NCBI GenBank assembly: GCA_036925085.1
Contig: JAUPFP010000002.1
Location: 5,760,890-5,824,889 of the forward strand
Direction: 5' to 3'
DNA length: 64,000 nucleotides
DNA from: Brachycybe producta
Lineage: Eukaryota; Arthropoda; Diplopoda; Playtdesmida; Andrognathidae
A program made the translations under genes and the position numbers. Below the pieces are notes generated by a model. It had not been told where the DNA came from and ran no database searches. It saw nothing but the letters and a program-made list of their open reading frames with translations. Shown one piece after another: positions 12,085-24,416 of this stretch (its first letter is position 1; every line of letters starts with the position of its first letter).

Positions 12085-12522
12085 TAAAGCCGATGCTACA
12101 CGTAGCAACAATTCAGCAACTTAAGAGCAACATAGCCGTGTTGCTCTATTGTTTCATGAAAGTTGAAACATCTGTCATAAGAGCAACAAACCCAAATTGT
12201 TGCCCACAGATTGAAAGCAACAGAATTTTTAAAATAGAACTTGGTTCTATTTTCGAGCAACCATTTCAGCCAACAGCCAATAAAAACGGCTTGAATAATC
12301 ACATGACTAATTGAAATTTTCAACTGATGAAGAAGAGGAAGACGAAACAAAATGTCTACAGTCTTTGGCTCACAACCTCTTTGTTTCATTGGTTGTTGCT
12401 TTCATGTAAGTTTCATGAATGTTGCATCATGGTATCATAGGTGTTGCTTGCAACAAATAGGAAACTACTGTTGCTACAACTAGTATTGTTGCTTGACTGT
12501 TGCTACGTGTAGCATCAGCTTA
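12085..12522. mobile_element. MITE built on a GTAGCAAC word
   Basis: Ends TAAAGCCGATGCTACACG / CGTGTAGCATCAGCTTA. The word GCAAC/GTTGC recurs more than a dozen times inside, so arms and interior share the same vocabulary. Flanks are TA-rich. Open frames across it are by-products of the repeats. Confidence 0.75.
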
Positions 12523-12988
12523 AGAATGTTTTTGACTTAAAAGTAAATAAGATGTAACAAAAATCAGAAAATCCTCTGAGCACTGTTGTATAGTTCAGAT
12601 GGAAAAGGGGGTTTTTGGGGGGTTGTAAAATTAAAAGCCACCATTAAGTAAGTGATACACACACACACATACAAAAGTGGCAATTCATTCATCCTCCTGA
12701 TAAAGGCACCATCCAGACTGGTGATGATTTTGGTGTTGGTGGTGGTTATGGTCATGGGAAGATGATGGATACATACCGGAAATGACCAAGGCTTTTTTTT
12801 TTCTTCTTCTCATTTGAGTAATTACACACATAATATACATACTAATATATACAGAAACATAGAATTGATGATGATGATCATCATTAATTACCATCTTGGT
12901 GGCAATAACAAAATTTCTACATTGAATTTCCGGCGGCTCTTTTTTTTTTAATAGGCTACATGGCAACATATTAAACGAAACCTAAAAT

Positions 12989-13031
<43 letters not shown>

Positions 13032-14118
13032 TCAGTATTTACAGTTATTTGACCCTCTTGAAAATGAAGGCTTTGTTTGTTATTATTTGAACAATCTTGA
13101 CGGTTGTTTTTTTTTTTTGGAATTTAAACAAGGAGAGAAAGGTTTTTATAATTCATTTTTGGTTGGTTACAATTCAAACGTTTGTTTTGTTTATTTACAT
13201 AAACAAAATGTGTGTGTTCAAAGTTTTGAACAGATTTTCAAAAACATTTCAGTGTTTTTTGAAATATTACATTAGCTATTTCTAATCCTATTTTTCACTG
13301 TTTACAAGAGTTAATTAGGGAAATTGGAAAGTATTTTCGAAAGTAGAAGGGTACAGTAGGTAGTTCAATCAGTAAGGGTATTATTTACATGTTGATATCT
13401 TTCAAAATAAATTTTTTAACTGCCTTAACGTGGCTTTATACGTGCGTAGTTGATAACATTTTGGTTTTGTCCCTCCGGCTTCATAGACGTTTTCGTAAAA
13501 TTTGGACGGAAAAACGTCAAGTGAAACAATTTTAGAAACAACATTACGAAAAAATTCAAATTGTTTTGAAAACTAGAATGGTAAAAGAGAAAGTTTTTTT
13601 TTTCTCATGGCAATATCGTGAAAAATAAACATTTTATAGTTCAAATTTCAATAAAATTATTTTCGCCTTTTTCTAACTGTCATAAAAAAAAGTTTATTTT
13701 GAAAGATATATCATCATGAAATTTTTTTTAACATTATCACCAACTATCCTAGTTTCTAAAACAATTCGAATTTTTTTTTTTTTTTCGTAATGTTTCTTCT
13801 GAAAAAACGTTCGCTTGAAAAATAATTCTCTCAAAAGCGCGGTTTGCAGAAGAGATCTCCTATGGAATATAATAGCCATTGCAGTGGCGCCATCTGGAAG
13901 GACAAAAACAAAATAAATATTTATAAAGCCACCTTAAGTTGGGTACTTTTCAAACTCAAATAAAAAGCTCATTTTGACAAATATCAATATGAAAAGAAAA
14001 AAAAAACTCGTCCAGTTTCTAAAACACAATTACGTTTTTATTCATTTCGCATCTTAAAAAATAGAATAATTAAAGAGAATTATGGAGGCGGTTTATATTT
14101 GAAAACCACACTATAAAG
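12523..14118. other. Non-coding stretch with family A pieces
   Basis: Microsatellites (CA near 12660, TC at 12991-13028) and three family A pieces (13320-13420, 13555-13775, 13930-14040). No supported exon. Confidence 0.6.
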
Positions 14119-14179
14119 CAAGCAAGTCAAAGGGGGCCGCAAAGAAATTTGTTGTGGGCCCGCGAGTTTGACATGCTTG
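14119..14179. mobile_element. 61-base hAT-type micro-element
   Basis: CAAGCAAGTCAAA ... TTTGACATGCTTG with exact 8-bp flanks CTATAAAG (14111-14118 and 14180-14187). The inside is a GC-rich stretch (GGGGGCCGC, GGGCCCGCG). It is among the shortest clear mobile insertions one could expect to see. Confidence 0.82.
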
Positions 14180-15151
14180 CTATAAAGCATAGACTGAAAG
14201 ATTTACATTATCAATTTTTTTTAAAAAAAAAATATTTAGATTTAAATAATGATTTTGAAATTTCTTATTTTTAAAATAAACAAATTACCAATAAAAATTG
14301 TGAAACCCTGAGAGAAAAATAAAAAAAATAAAGAGAAAGTGGAATTTCTATTTCCATTAAAACTTGTTTCGTTTCTTCGACAAGTAAATGATTCAAAATC
14401 TAAATTAAAAGCTTGATTATAAAAACGACCTTTAAAAATTTAAATAAAACATGTTTTTAAGTAAATGGTTTTACATTTTTATTTGTTCTAAATTGTTTAA
14501 TTTGCAATTTTTTTTTTCTAGGAAAAATAAGGAGAAGCCATTTCCGAAATTTCTCGTGTAGTTTGTGTAAATTTCAGCTGTTTGCCTTTTTAATAAATTT
14601 GGCAACTGACCATCAAATTGAATTAACATAAAAGATAAAATGATTTTCTAGGTTATGAATCCTGTAGGCCTTACTTGTGTGTAGGCCTATGTGTAAAAGT
14701 GGTTTCAATTCCTCCTTATTTTTTGACCAAAATATTAATCGAAATAAGGTCATGTCACAAATACCCCTCTCTTTTCAATGTATGCTATTATTGGACCAAA
14801 CTACATGTTTCATTTTTTTTGTAAAAACATCTTTCTTAAAAATCCATAAATGGACACACGTTTATTAAATTGTAAATGAAATCAAGTTTGATGACAAGTC
14901 TCTTGAGGTTTTTAGAAAATGTTCAATTGTTTTTTTTTTTCTTCTTCTTCTTTCTTGTTGTTAACTTGTTATTCTGGCATTCAAGTCTTGTCTCGCACAC
15001 CATGACCACCATTGGTCCATTACCAACCCACCCACACCATCCACCAAAACTGAACAGTTGTTTTATTTTGAACATTTAATTAATGTTCTCTCTGTTATTA
15101 TACAGTATGTCTCAGAAACCAACGCCACAATCTTTGCCCAAAGTATATACT

Positions 15152-15325
15152 GTATGTGGTAGTGAGATTTGCAGCCGCGTCATGGCTCCGCCCATGTCAT
15201 GACGACTGGTAACTTGTAATTGGCTGGTTATGACGTCAGACTTCATAACCAGCCAATTAGAAGTTACCAGTCGTCATGACAAGGGCGGAGCCATGACGCG
15301 GCTGCAAATTTCACTACCACATATA
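15152..15325. mobile_element. Near-perfect 174-base palindrome
   Basis: Arms of about 83 bases run from GTATGTGGTAGTGAGATTTG through GCCGCGTCATGGCTCCGCCC to the centre near 15238 and back. Very few mismatches, so it is young or conserved. It abuts the broken half of a hAT-type element. Confidence 0.8.
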
Positions 15326-15589
15326 CAAGTAATTCCACAATAGAAGCGTTCACTAACAAAAACCGGTGATTGTTGCAATTTCGGTGGTGGTACTCCGGAT
15401 CACCAATATCACCTTGTGGCAGCGACCCTGAGGGCCACACACTGTTTGTTATTATTAATAATTTAATATTTAATATTATTTTATTTATTTGTATCTTCTT
15501 AATGAATAATACAGGATTCTTATATGAAGGATTCGATAATCTTTTAGGATTCGGATTCGAGACAATTTTGGATTCATCCCACCTCTAGT
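15326..15589. mobile_element. Half of a hAT-type element
   Basis: Matches the right half of 24566-25023 (AGAAGCGTTCA, CCGGATCACCAATATCACC, TATGAAGGATTCG, ATTCATCCCACCTCTA). The left half is missing and the palindrome at 15152-15325 stands in its place. Confidence 0.7.
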
Positions 15590-15697
15590 TTTTTTTTTTA
15601 TTAAAATTAAATAACTTTTGTAATTCTCCAAGAATTTATTTCATTTTTTGTACAACTACATTTATATATGCTGTTAACAATCTACATGGAACACACT

Positions 15698-16127
15698 AAT
15701 GGCGCAGTCACACTAGGCTGGTTTCCCAGCCACTGGTTGCTGGTTGTAGCGCTCTAGCAGCATAGTCTGAACTGCTACTAGCAGCTGCTTTCTCCAGCTG
15801 GCTAGTGATTTTAACAGTGGCTGGTGAAGTTGGACATGTCCAACTTTAGCAGCTACCAGCTGGTCATGTGACTCCCTTCCTGCTGCTGCCATCTAGTGTG
15901 AACTTTTTGTTGCTAGTAGGGGCACTAGTGGTAGTTGAAACTCCACTGCTTGGGTTGATTGTTGTTAGAGTTTGTGTTTTTGCAAGACGGTGATTGGATG
16001 ACTTGCACTGCTAATACCAGCAGTGACTGGACAAGTGTGAACCCAAAGCAGCTGCTGCTTGCTTTTGCTGCTAATAGCCAGCAGCAACCAGCGGCTTGTA
16101 AACCAGCCTAGTGTGACTGCGCCTTAA
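15698..16127. mobile_element. MITE built on a GCTGCTAGCAGC word
   Basis: Ends TAATGGCGCAGTCACACTAG / CTAGTGTGACTGCGCCTTAA. The interior repeats CAGCTGCT, CTGGTTGCTGG and AGCAGC in both directions. TAA/TTA at the ends suggests a three-base target duplication of the PIF/Harbinger type, or TTAA. Confidence 0.8.
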
Positions 16128-16366
16128 TCGTAGGGTGATTAGGTGACCTACACTTTAGAACTTTTTTTTATATTGGTGATTAGGTGGAGTTATGTTAAAT
16201 TAAGTTTGTTGCAGGGAGTCTTGGGGTGGGGGGGCAGACCCCAGAATGTAAAAGTGTAGGTCACTGAGTGTTCAACAGTTCATGTCTAATTCACAAAGTG
16301 ACCCACAGTAGTTCTTCTCTAAATAGTTATCTAAAAGTGTAGGTCACCTGGTGACCTATGATTAAT
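16123..16366. mobile_element. MITE with GGTGACCTACACTTT arms
   Basis: TAATCGTAGGGTGATTAGGT / ACCTGGTGACCTATGATTA with AGGTGACCTACACTTTAG paired to CTAAAAGTGTAGGTCACCT. It directly abuts the previous MITE and shares its TTAA boundary. Confidence 0.7.
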
Positions 16367-16964
16367 CTGTTCCTCAACTACATTAGGTTAGAAAAATAGA
16401 CTGGAAACGTTGGTTCTGAGTCATACTGTATATTATATGATGGAGTTGACAACTCAATTCAAGTTATTCAACAACCATCAATAACTAACCATCCCACACA
16501 TTCTTTCTTTTGGCTTCTTGAGCCTACTGCTACTGCTGCTGCTTACTAATTGAAATGAACACACACACACACACACATTCTCAAAGTATGTGTGACATGT
16601 TTATGCTGTGTCCATTACTTACAGTCCGTGATATGATCAGTTAGATTCAGTTTCATTTCCCAGTATTGGGAATTGTAATGAACAACAGAAATATTTTTTT
16701 TTGTTAATATGATATCTCTTTGTGTATAGTTCCTACATCCAAGTAGATATCTAAACAGATGGTAGTACAAGAATTTGAATTGACCAAATGTTGCTAACAT
16801 ATAAATCCAGCTTGCAACTTTGAAGAAAAATGGATAATGTTATAATAAACATAGAATATAATATCTAATGCACATGACTTAGTAACAAAAACAATGGAAA
16901 ACCATTTAAAACAAAAACGGGTAACACGAAATATGTTGGGACTGGTCTCTTCTTCTTTCTCAAC

Positions 16965-17440
16965 CTATTGTTAGTTGAAGAACTTGAAGGTCTCTTTCAA
17001 TGATTTTCTAAAAGTTGCCTGTCTTCTGTAGTTCTCATTCCTGTTTGCACGGCCGTCTGCACGATTTCGTCTTTCCAATACATGTCCATTGTCTCCTCCT
17101 TTTCCGTCATCCATCGTAGGGCCTCCATGCGAATATATTCCATGTGTCCATCTGGTGTCCACCTCCATTTCGCTCTTTTAGCGTGTTCTACCACGTCAAT
17201 AACTTCTTTCTGAGAGCATATACAAAAATGTGTCCTCCTCCTCCTCCTTCTCCTGTCTTTTAGGATGATACCGAGCATCTGTCTTTCCGGTCTCCTTTGT
17301 CTGCGTCACTCTACGTTTACTGGTTTGTTGCTTAGTCAATGACCATGTTCCTGCCCTGTAACATAGGACCGGAATAATGTATTGGTTAAATGCTCGTCTT
17401 TTCTGGTTTCTTAGAAGAGTACACAAATTCTTTTAACACC
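16965..17440 (-). mobile_element. Decayed LINE reverse-transcriptase C-terminal fragment
   Basis: Minus-strand reading gives NQYIIPVLCYRAGTWSLTKQQ, then in shifted frames RVTQTKE, MLGIILKDRR, VIDVVEHAKRAKWRWTPDGH and WKDEIVQTA, the order seen at the end of another arthropod LINE lineage (YGAETW, RVTQRAMERSMLGI, KWRWAGHV). Several frame changes show that it is old. It is clearly different from the young LINE at 40239-41003. Confidence 0.75.
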
Positions 17441-18253
17441 AAATTTGTTTAAGGTGGTTTCAATGTGTAAATTGCCCCTCGAACTCCGATTATTCTGTCT
17501 TTCAGGAGCAAAATTATAAAAAAAAAACTTGAAAGTGTTTTAGAAACTAGAATGGTAGCTCAATCACTAAATAAGCTTTTTATGTGAGTTCGAAAATGAA
17601 GCGCTTTTAAAAAGGTGTATATAGGAGTGTGATCTATGTGAAACAAAGTCATCTGATCACAGATGTGTTCAATAAATGAATGAATTGCCCTGAAATTGAT
17701 GATGCCAATTTTCATCTTGTTTCTCATTCTCAATTGCTATGGATTCTAATTATATGTATATAATCCATCTATTTTAACCAGACCCCCCCCCCCTCCACTC
17801 ACACCATCCATCCATCCATCCATCCATCCTCATTGATTTGTGAAACCCCCTTCAGATCTTCTCCTTTTTTTTATTCCTATGAAAACAAGAAATAATGGGA
17901 TGTTCGTGTTTCCAATAATTTTATATTTTTCTTTCTGTTTTTGTTCCATTGCTATAATTGGAGTTACCCTCTAAATAAAGGAGAAGAAAAAACTTGCATT
18001 TATTATGTGGCCACCACAGTAAGTAGACTGAGTCACATAACACATTTTCGCCCATGTTAACTTATATGAGTGAGTCATTCTAGTGTCAAAAGTGCAAAAG
18101 TACTAAGACTCAATCTTCTGTTGTATAATATAACTTAACTGCACTTTAGTTACTAAAATTAAAGTGGGTTTGAAAGTATAAACGCCTCTTTCAGGAGCAA
18201 AATGAAGAGAAACTTGAAAGTGTTCTAGAAACTAGAAAGGTAGCCCAGTCACT

Positions 18254-18910
18254 AATGCCTAGTTCTCACAACCTTCTTGTAGCTCGAGCTAAAATAGCCT
18301 TGGCTAAACGACTGTGTTCACATGTGAGCAGCTACATATGGGCTTTGTGACCTGCCTAAAGGTGGCACTGACTACAGCATATTTATTTCATTTTTACAAA
18401 TTTGGCACTGGCCATTATGTGTGGACATTGTGCTGTGTATAGCCTGCATAATGTATACATAATTGGAGGGAAAATGGCTGATATTGTCCATACTAACAAA
18501 ACTGAATTGCATGAGTCTTCATTGAACACACTAAATGCAACATATTTTAATTGTAGGTAGGTTGATGATTTAGAGTTTATGGAAATAAGTTAATTATTAA
18601 ATAAAGATCAATTGATAATTTTAAATTATTTTAATAAATTAACAAATAGACTGAAACATCTAACAATGAAAATAGAAAATGAATGACGCCATTTTCTATT
18701 CAGATTTATGACCACCAGGTGGCGTATTATCAAGTTAACTTTGTCTTGCATTCACACTAAGTAATGTGTAGGCTACATATGGGTAACCAAGGCTACCTAA
18801 CCAAAGCTAACATTTGACATTGACCACCATCTAGTGTGTGTTCTCACAACCCTTATACATAGGCTAAGTCCTTAGCTTGAGCTACATGAAGGTTGTGAGA
18901 ACTAGGCATT
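18254..18910. mobile_element. 657-base MITE inserted in a palindromic-family copy
   Basis: Ends AATGCCTAGTTCTCACAACC / GGTTGTGAGAACTAGGCATT. It splits a copy of the family seen at 28385-28640 exactly at CACTTAAGGG, leaving TAA on both sides, so the three-base duplication can be read against an empty site. Contains GCTACATATGGG and AGCTCGAGCTA words in inverted pairs. Confidence 0.82.
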
Positions 18911-19234
18911 AAGGGTATTTTCATGTTGATATCGTTTAAAATAAACTTTTTATAGAACAGAAATTTTTTAAAAATATATTGTCTGCTAGAAGTTAATTTT
19001 TAAACTCACATGAAAAAAGCTTATTTTGAAAAATATCAACATGAAAATACACTTTCGGGATCGAGTTGCCCTTCTAGTTTTCTGAAAAATGAATTGTTTC
19101 TCTTTTATGAAATGAATTTTTTTTATATAATAATGTGCTAGACAGATGAATGAATATATTGAACCACCTTGTCATGAATGGAATTTCAGTTAATAAAAGA
19201 ACAATTTTAATGAAATTTTAAATACGAGCCATAA

Positions 19235-19385
19235 ATTAAAAAAAAAATTTTCTTTAATTTAAAAAAAAATCTGATTTAATTAAAAAAAATCTGATTTAAT
19301 TAAAAAACATCTGATTTAATTTAAAAAAATCTCATTTAATTAAAAAAAATCCGATATAAATAAAATAAATTTAATTTAAAAAATC
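19235..19385 (+). repeat. AT-rich minisatellite
   Basis: About six units of roughly 23 bases of the form AAAAAATCTGATTTAATT, decaying at both ends. Confidence 0.8.
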
Positions 19386-19509
19386 ATTAATTTTTATACA
19401 TTAAAACCAACTTAAAGTGATCCTTCTAGTTTTGAACAAACTTTCAATTTCTTATTAAAGTAATTACGCTCGTAGTGTTGTAGAATAATCCGAGTTCGAA
19501 AATCAGCTA

Positions 19510-19547
19510 TTCTGAATCAGTCAATCTGTAGATTGACTGATTCAGAA
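19510..19547. repeat. Perfect 18-bp stem hairpin
   Basis: TTCTGAATCAGTCAATCT, loop GT, then the exact complement. The words CAGATTG and ATTCAG continue beyond, so it may be the core of a decayed foldback. Confidence 0.6.
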
Positions 19548-22500
19548 GAAGAATCTACAAAATTCAATACATTTTAACTGTTGAATTTTGCAGATTCACT
19601 AGCAGGTTTGGTAGTTTTGCAGATTGTCTGATTGCACAAATTGACAAAGGTAAATCAACTAAGATCTTTTCCTATGGAGCATCATTTTGTGCCAAAACGG
19701 AGTGTTGCCAATAGATGGTGCAGACTGTACTTAGTGCTTCAGTTACTATATACAGTTACAGGGCGTATGCAATTTACCAAGAATGTCGGCCTCTTTAAAA
19801 ATAGCTTGGTATTCCGTACGAGATTCACCTTCCTGTGTCGTCTTGCTCTTTGACAAGACGGCTTCCCCCTTTTAGCTTCAAAAAGCAGACGATTTTTTAT
19901 TCCTTTTTTTTTTGGCCGTTTTTTTCTTTTTTTCTAACATGGAGCTGGATTCACCTTTATAAATGTATCTTAATAAAACCATCAACTTAAGATCCAATCA
20001 CTCTATTTATTGGTATTAGGGGATGTTATTTTAACTATTTATTTTTCTATGCATTATTAAACAATAGAAAACATTCAACCTTTTTTTTGTTTTGTTTCGT
20101 TTTTCTTATTTCCTTGTGTTAATAAAGTTATTTTGTTTCTTCCTCTTTCTCTCTATCCTCTTTTTTAACTCCCACCATCATAATAAGTTAATAACAAAAT
20201 GTTTTATTTAATGAATTAATTACAGCAACACAAATTAATGTATGCAATGTAGGGTATATTGTAGGTCAGTGCACCTGAATTGTTGTATAGAGAGTATAGG
20301 TTGCGGTCAACGTCATTCTATAAATGTACATACAGACACACACATACACACACAAGTAGACCTACTATAGTATTTTTTAAATATATTATTTGAGGGGTGG
20401 GGTAGATGGGGGTGGGGTCTTGTGACTCTTTTGTTTGATGAATGTGATAGGGACACGTCAAAAATTGAACGTTTTATTCCGGGTTTGTCGGGTACATTCA
20501 TTCATGTAGGAGAGACCTTTATTTTTGTGTGTGTGTTAGTTTCTGTTGTTGTTTTGTCTATTGGTGAGGAAGTTCAGGTGGTGTTCTCATAGACACACAC
20601 ACACACACACCTTTTTATTATTATTATTCCAAAATACATGCTCCACTTAAAGTTAGACTTAACTCTTAAAAGTCATAACCAACATGGCATATGGACAATA
20701 GACATGACATATGCGTGAGGTTTACTAATAAATGAACCTCATTTGGATTAATTTCCTTCAAAAAAATAGTGATGAATTTTGTGACAGAAAAAAGTCATGA
20801 AATGAGTTATTAACTTTCACCTTCTGTCACTCATTTACTTTGTCTCTTGTTTGATGTTTTCTCCCCTTGTGTTGAGGGCTTGAGGCGTCAGGAACAGGGT
20901 TGGAAATATAAATCAGGATTTGTCTAATTACTTTTAACAACTAATTTAATAATTTTTTTTTTGTTAGAAAAAAAGATGGTGGTTATATTTTTAATTAAAT
21001 ATTTTGCTACTTTTAAACTTATCAAATTAAGAATTATTAATTATGCTAAATTGCAAATAATACAATTAATTTAGCTGTCATTATTTTTATGCCAGTAAAA
21101 ATTCATAAACGAAACTGTGCAATTTTTGTTAGAACTTGGTGCGTTTTATGTCATTTAAACTAATAGAACCGAAACATTGCATAATATGGTAGAAAGTTGT
21201 TCGTTTTATGTAAATTATCTATATTAATAGACGAAAAGGGGGGGGGGGATTCTATAGAAAACTTAACTTTGGTAACAACATACAGTAGATACCAAATTAG
21301 TGGAAAACGTAGCGATAAGTTCCGGAAAAAACGGGAAACAATTGTAAAAATAGAACAAGTAAGTAGGCCTACATACCTCTTCTTCGGCCTTTTAAGTTAT
21401 GTGACTTTAATTTCCGTGCAAATTAGCAAGACGAGTTTATTAGTAAATGTTTAAAAATGACAAAATGACAAAAATACAATTAAATATGTCTTGAGCATTT
21501 AATTTAATCGTCCAAAGCGATCTGAGAAAATGCAAAATTTCTAAATTTCGGCTCCTTTATAAGGGTTGTTTTTCTGGCAAAATAGAAACAACTGAAATTA
21601 TGCGACATTATGCTAATTTATAAGAATTATGATATTTGTCCATTTTATGCTTTTTTTTATTTTTATTTAAGCTGATTATTATTGAACAAAAAATGCACCA
21701 TAATAATGACACTAGTATGGTACCCAAGTGTTGGAACTGTCATTATACGTTTTGTGCAATTTGAGTGCAAACGTTTGGATTTTAATTAATCGGTTACTGA
21801 TTAATAAATTCATCTTTACGTTTTTGCATATTTGCAATATTTTGGCATTTTGTGACAGTAATTTGCAGAGCAAAATAATAAGCAACAACAATCCAGTAAT
21901 AATGAAAATATATTTGTTATAAATGACAACAAGTATTAATACAACTAACTGAACATTACAAACGAAATGTAAACAATATCACACTTGACTTACTCTTTTT
22001 TTCTCTCTCTTTCTTCTCTTTGTTGAGAGAAAAGATCTTGTTTGTCATCGTCATATTCTTAATAGGATTATCATTCATAATGATATATGGCATAAGTGTA
22101 GCTTAATTTCGAAGGTGTTGAAAGAGTTATCTTGACATTATGACATGTAAAGCACATAATGTAAGTATATCCGGACTCAAAAGTTATCACGTTAACTTTC
22201 AACCAAATGGATTTTGGCAAGACTTTGTATTAAAGAGATATTGACAAAAGATTTTGTCTACAAATACACAAAGAATAGTGTCGTTTTTTGTCATATAGAA
22301 CACTAATGATAACTGATTCTTGCTCTGTAAGAAGCTATACTGTTCATTCTGACTGACTAAACTGTCTGGCATTGTCTACAATCAATTGTTTGTCGTTTGC
22401 GCTCGCCCTTATTAGTTGATTTTCTAAAAAAAAAAGCCTTTTAATTGAAGCATGCATTTCCAAAACGTTGTAGATAGGCTTTTGCTACCTTTCCTTCTTT
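19548..22500. other. Non-coding stretch
   Basis: About 3 kb of AT-rich DNA with (CA)n tracts near 20340 and 20590. I looked for myosin P-loop and transducer exons here and found none. Confidence 0.6.
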
Positions 22501-22673
22501 GTGGAGGACAGTCCTCCATTCGGAGGAAATGGCCTCCTCCGACCAGGACCCCGTCCTCCACGAAGGCAAACATGTCCTCCACACAATAAATCGTATAAAA
22601 ACTTAAATACGTTCGTGGAGGACGGTCCTGGCCGGAGGACAGTTCTTCTTCCGAATGGAGGACTGTCCTCCAC
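22501..22673. mobile_element. 173-base foldback with GGAGGACAGTCCTCC arms
   Basis: Arms GTGGAGGACAGTCCTCCATT and AATGGAGGACTGTCCTCCAC are inverted repeats that are themselves partly palindromic (GGAGGAC/GTCCTCC). GGAGGAC or its complement occurs about ten times. Confidence 0.75.
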
Positions 22674-22883
22674 ATATGGCAAGCCTAGGTGTAGGTAGAT
22701 GCCGAAATTTACATTTTTCAGCCGATAGAAAAACAAACAAATTTTCTACTAAACCAATTAAAATAAACACATAAAATACTGTAATCATATTTACAAGAAG
22801 TTAAGAAATGAAGAAAAATGGATTAAGAATTATTAATCAGTATTAGAATATTTAAAAAAAAAAATGTTAAAACTTCACTTCAG

Positions 22884-23190
22884 TTCCAAAACGTTGTAAA
22901 TGCCAACATTCAACATAATGCTGACACGTTGTCACTATATAGTGACATTGTTGGCGTTTACATCGTGACTATAGTTACTAAGTAACTGTTCATGTTGCCA
23001 CTCGAATTGCTATTGGCTGTTACAACGTTATGACTTGCAAAACAATTACTTCAATCAGTTTTTTTTACCGCTAGGAACAGCACTTTTGTGACAAGCAAAT
23101 TCCCTTGCAAAAAGCATGACGTTTACAACCCATTTTCGATTAAAAACATACAGTGTATTTCAACCTTATGTGGGTTTTACAACGTTATTG
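22884..23190. mobile_element. Probable MITE with AACGTTGTAAA ends
   Basis: TTCCAAAACGTTGTAAATGCC at the left and GGGTTTTACAACGTTATTGAA at the right, with an internal palindrome GTCACTATATAGTGAC. A related end (TTCCAAAACGTTGTAGATAG) lies alone at 22458. Confidence 0.55.
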
Positions 23191-24416
23191 AAAGTCCATT
23201 ACAGCCTTAAGGCCCTTATGTCCCACATGGAGGAAAACGCTGACTAAAAATGAAATTGATCTATTTAAAATAAAAACTTGTAAGAAATTCAGCTTTTTTC
23301 TGCCTACTTTCTGCCAAGGAAATAGAATAGGAATACTGCTGCTTAAGTATGTTTAACAATGTACTTGTGTTTAACTACATTTATGTGTGTATCTAGTACC
23401 TAGTAGTCTACACACCTGATAATTTAAATGCATTTAAATAATAAATGTGTTCTACAGAGCCCTCTGTGAAGGACAAACAAACAATATGTCGAATTCAATT
23501 AACTCAGTTAATAATCTGAAAATATTGAGTTAATTTACTTAAATATATAAACTATTGACAAAATATTGATTTAGTATTTCAATTTAAAATATTAATAATA
23601 AAAGTCAATTTTTATTTGGTGTTTATGTCCGTAACTGGATTCCGTATAATTCACATAAACGCATTTAATTTGAATTCATTTAACTCATGATGTGTGTACA
23701 AGGTATTAGGTACTTAATTGTGTTTACTTTTGTCATTTGCAAATTCTAATTATCTCTCAACATGGAACATTAATACATTTATGTTCGCGTAACAAGGAAA
23801 GGAGTCAGTGGAAAAAAGCTTGTGTCTGTTGTTTATATTTGGATTTTTATTGTAACCTAAAGATTAATAATTTGTACATGAAACACATGTAGCAATTGGT
23901 ATAATAATGTATTATGTATTATGATATACTAGTAACTATGAAATTTGGTAACTATGCATTACAGCTAATTCCCTTTGGTCAATGACCGATTACACATTCT
24001 TGCTTTTTTCTTTTCTTTTTCTCTCCTCCTTCCTTTCTATCAGAAGTTCTGAAGCTTTTTTTTTTTTTCTTCTTCTTCTTCTCCGTCTTCAGTCTTGCTA
24101 AGGATTTTGTTTTTTCTGCAGAGAAATTATTGTAGTTCAAGACAAAGAGAGAGAGGTTACTTTTATAGGTTTTACTTGTTTCTATTTGAAAAAAAAAAAA
24201 AAAATATCGATTTCATCATTTCAAAAAATACACACAAAGTGCTCACAATTATCTTTCTCTCAATGTGTCTCCAAGTCTTGTGCCGGAAGAGTTTGAGTTT
24301 TTCTAGGAATAAACTTCGTCCAACAATGTATGGATTGCATGCAATCTTCTTCATTCAAGTGCATTGAATTAAAATTGATTTATTTATTTTCCCTTTCTTT
24401 TTTCATTTTTTGTCAG
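23191..24416. other. Myo9 upstream intron
   Basis: No element recognised except a lone CAGAGCCCTCTGTGAAGGACA at 23456, which may be an end of the 1199-1551 family. Ends in the pyrimidine-rich acceptor TTTTTTGTCAG before the first visible Myo9 exon. Confidence 0.6.

Noticed and set aside
12009-12389. Overlapping frames of about 100 codons on both strands
   Set aside because: They lie across the GTAGCAAC MITE and follow its word repeats; no protein similarity seen.
19632-19853. Candidate upstream Myo9 exon
   Set aside because: The 73-codon frame has no P-loop, transducer or other myosin motif and lacks suitable splice sites.
22424-22788. Four overlapping frames on both strands
   Set aside because: All come from the GGAGGAC foldback, which keeps several frames open by symmetry.
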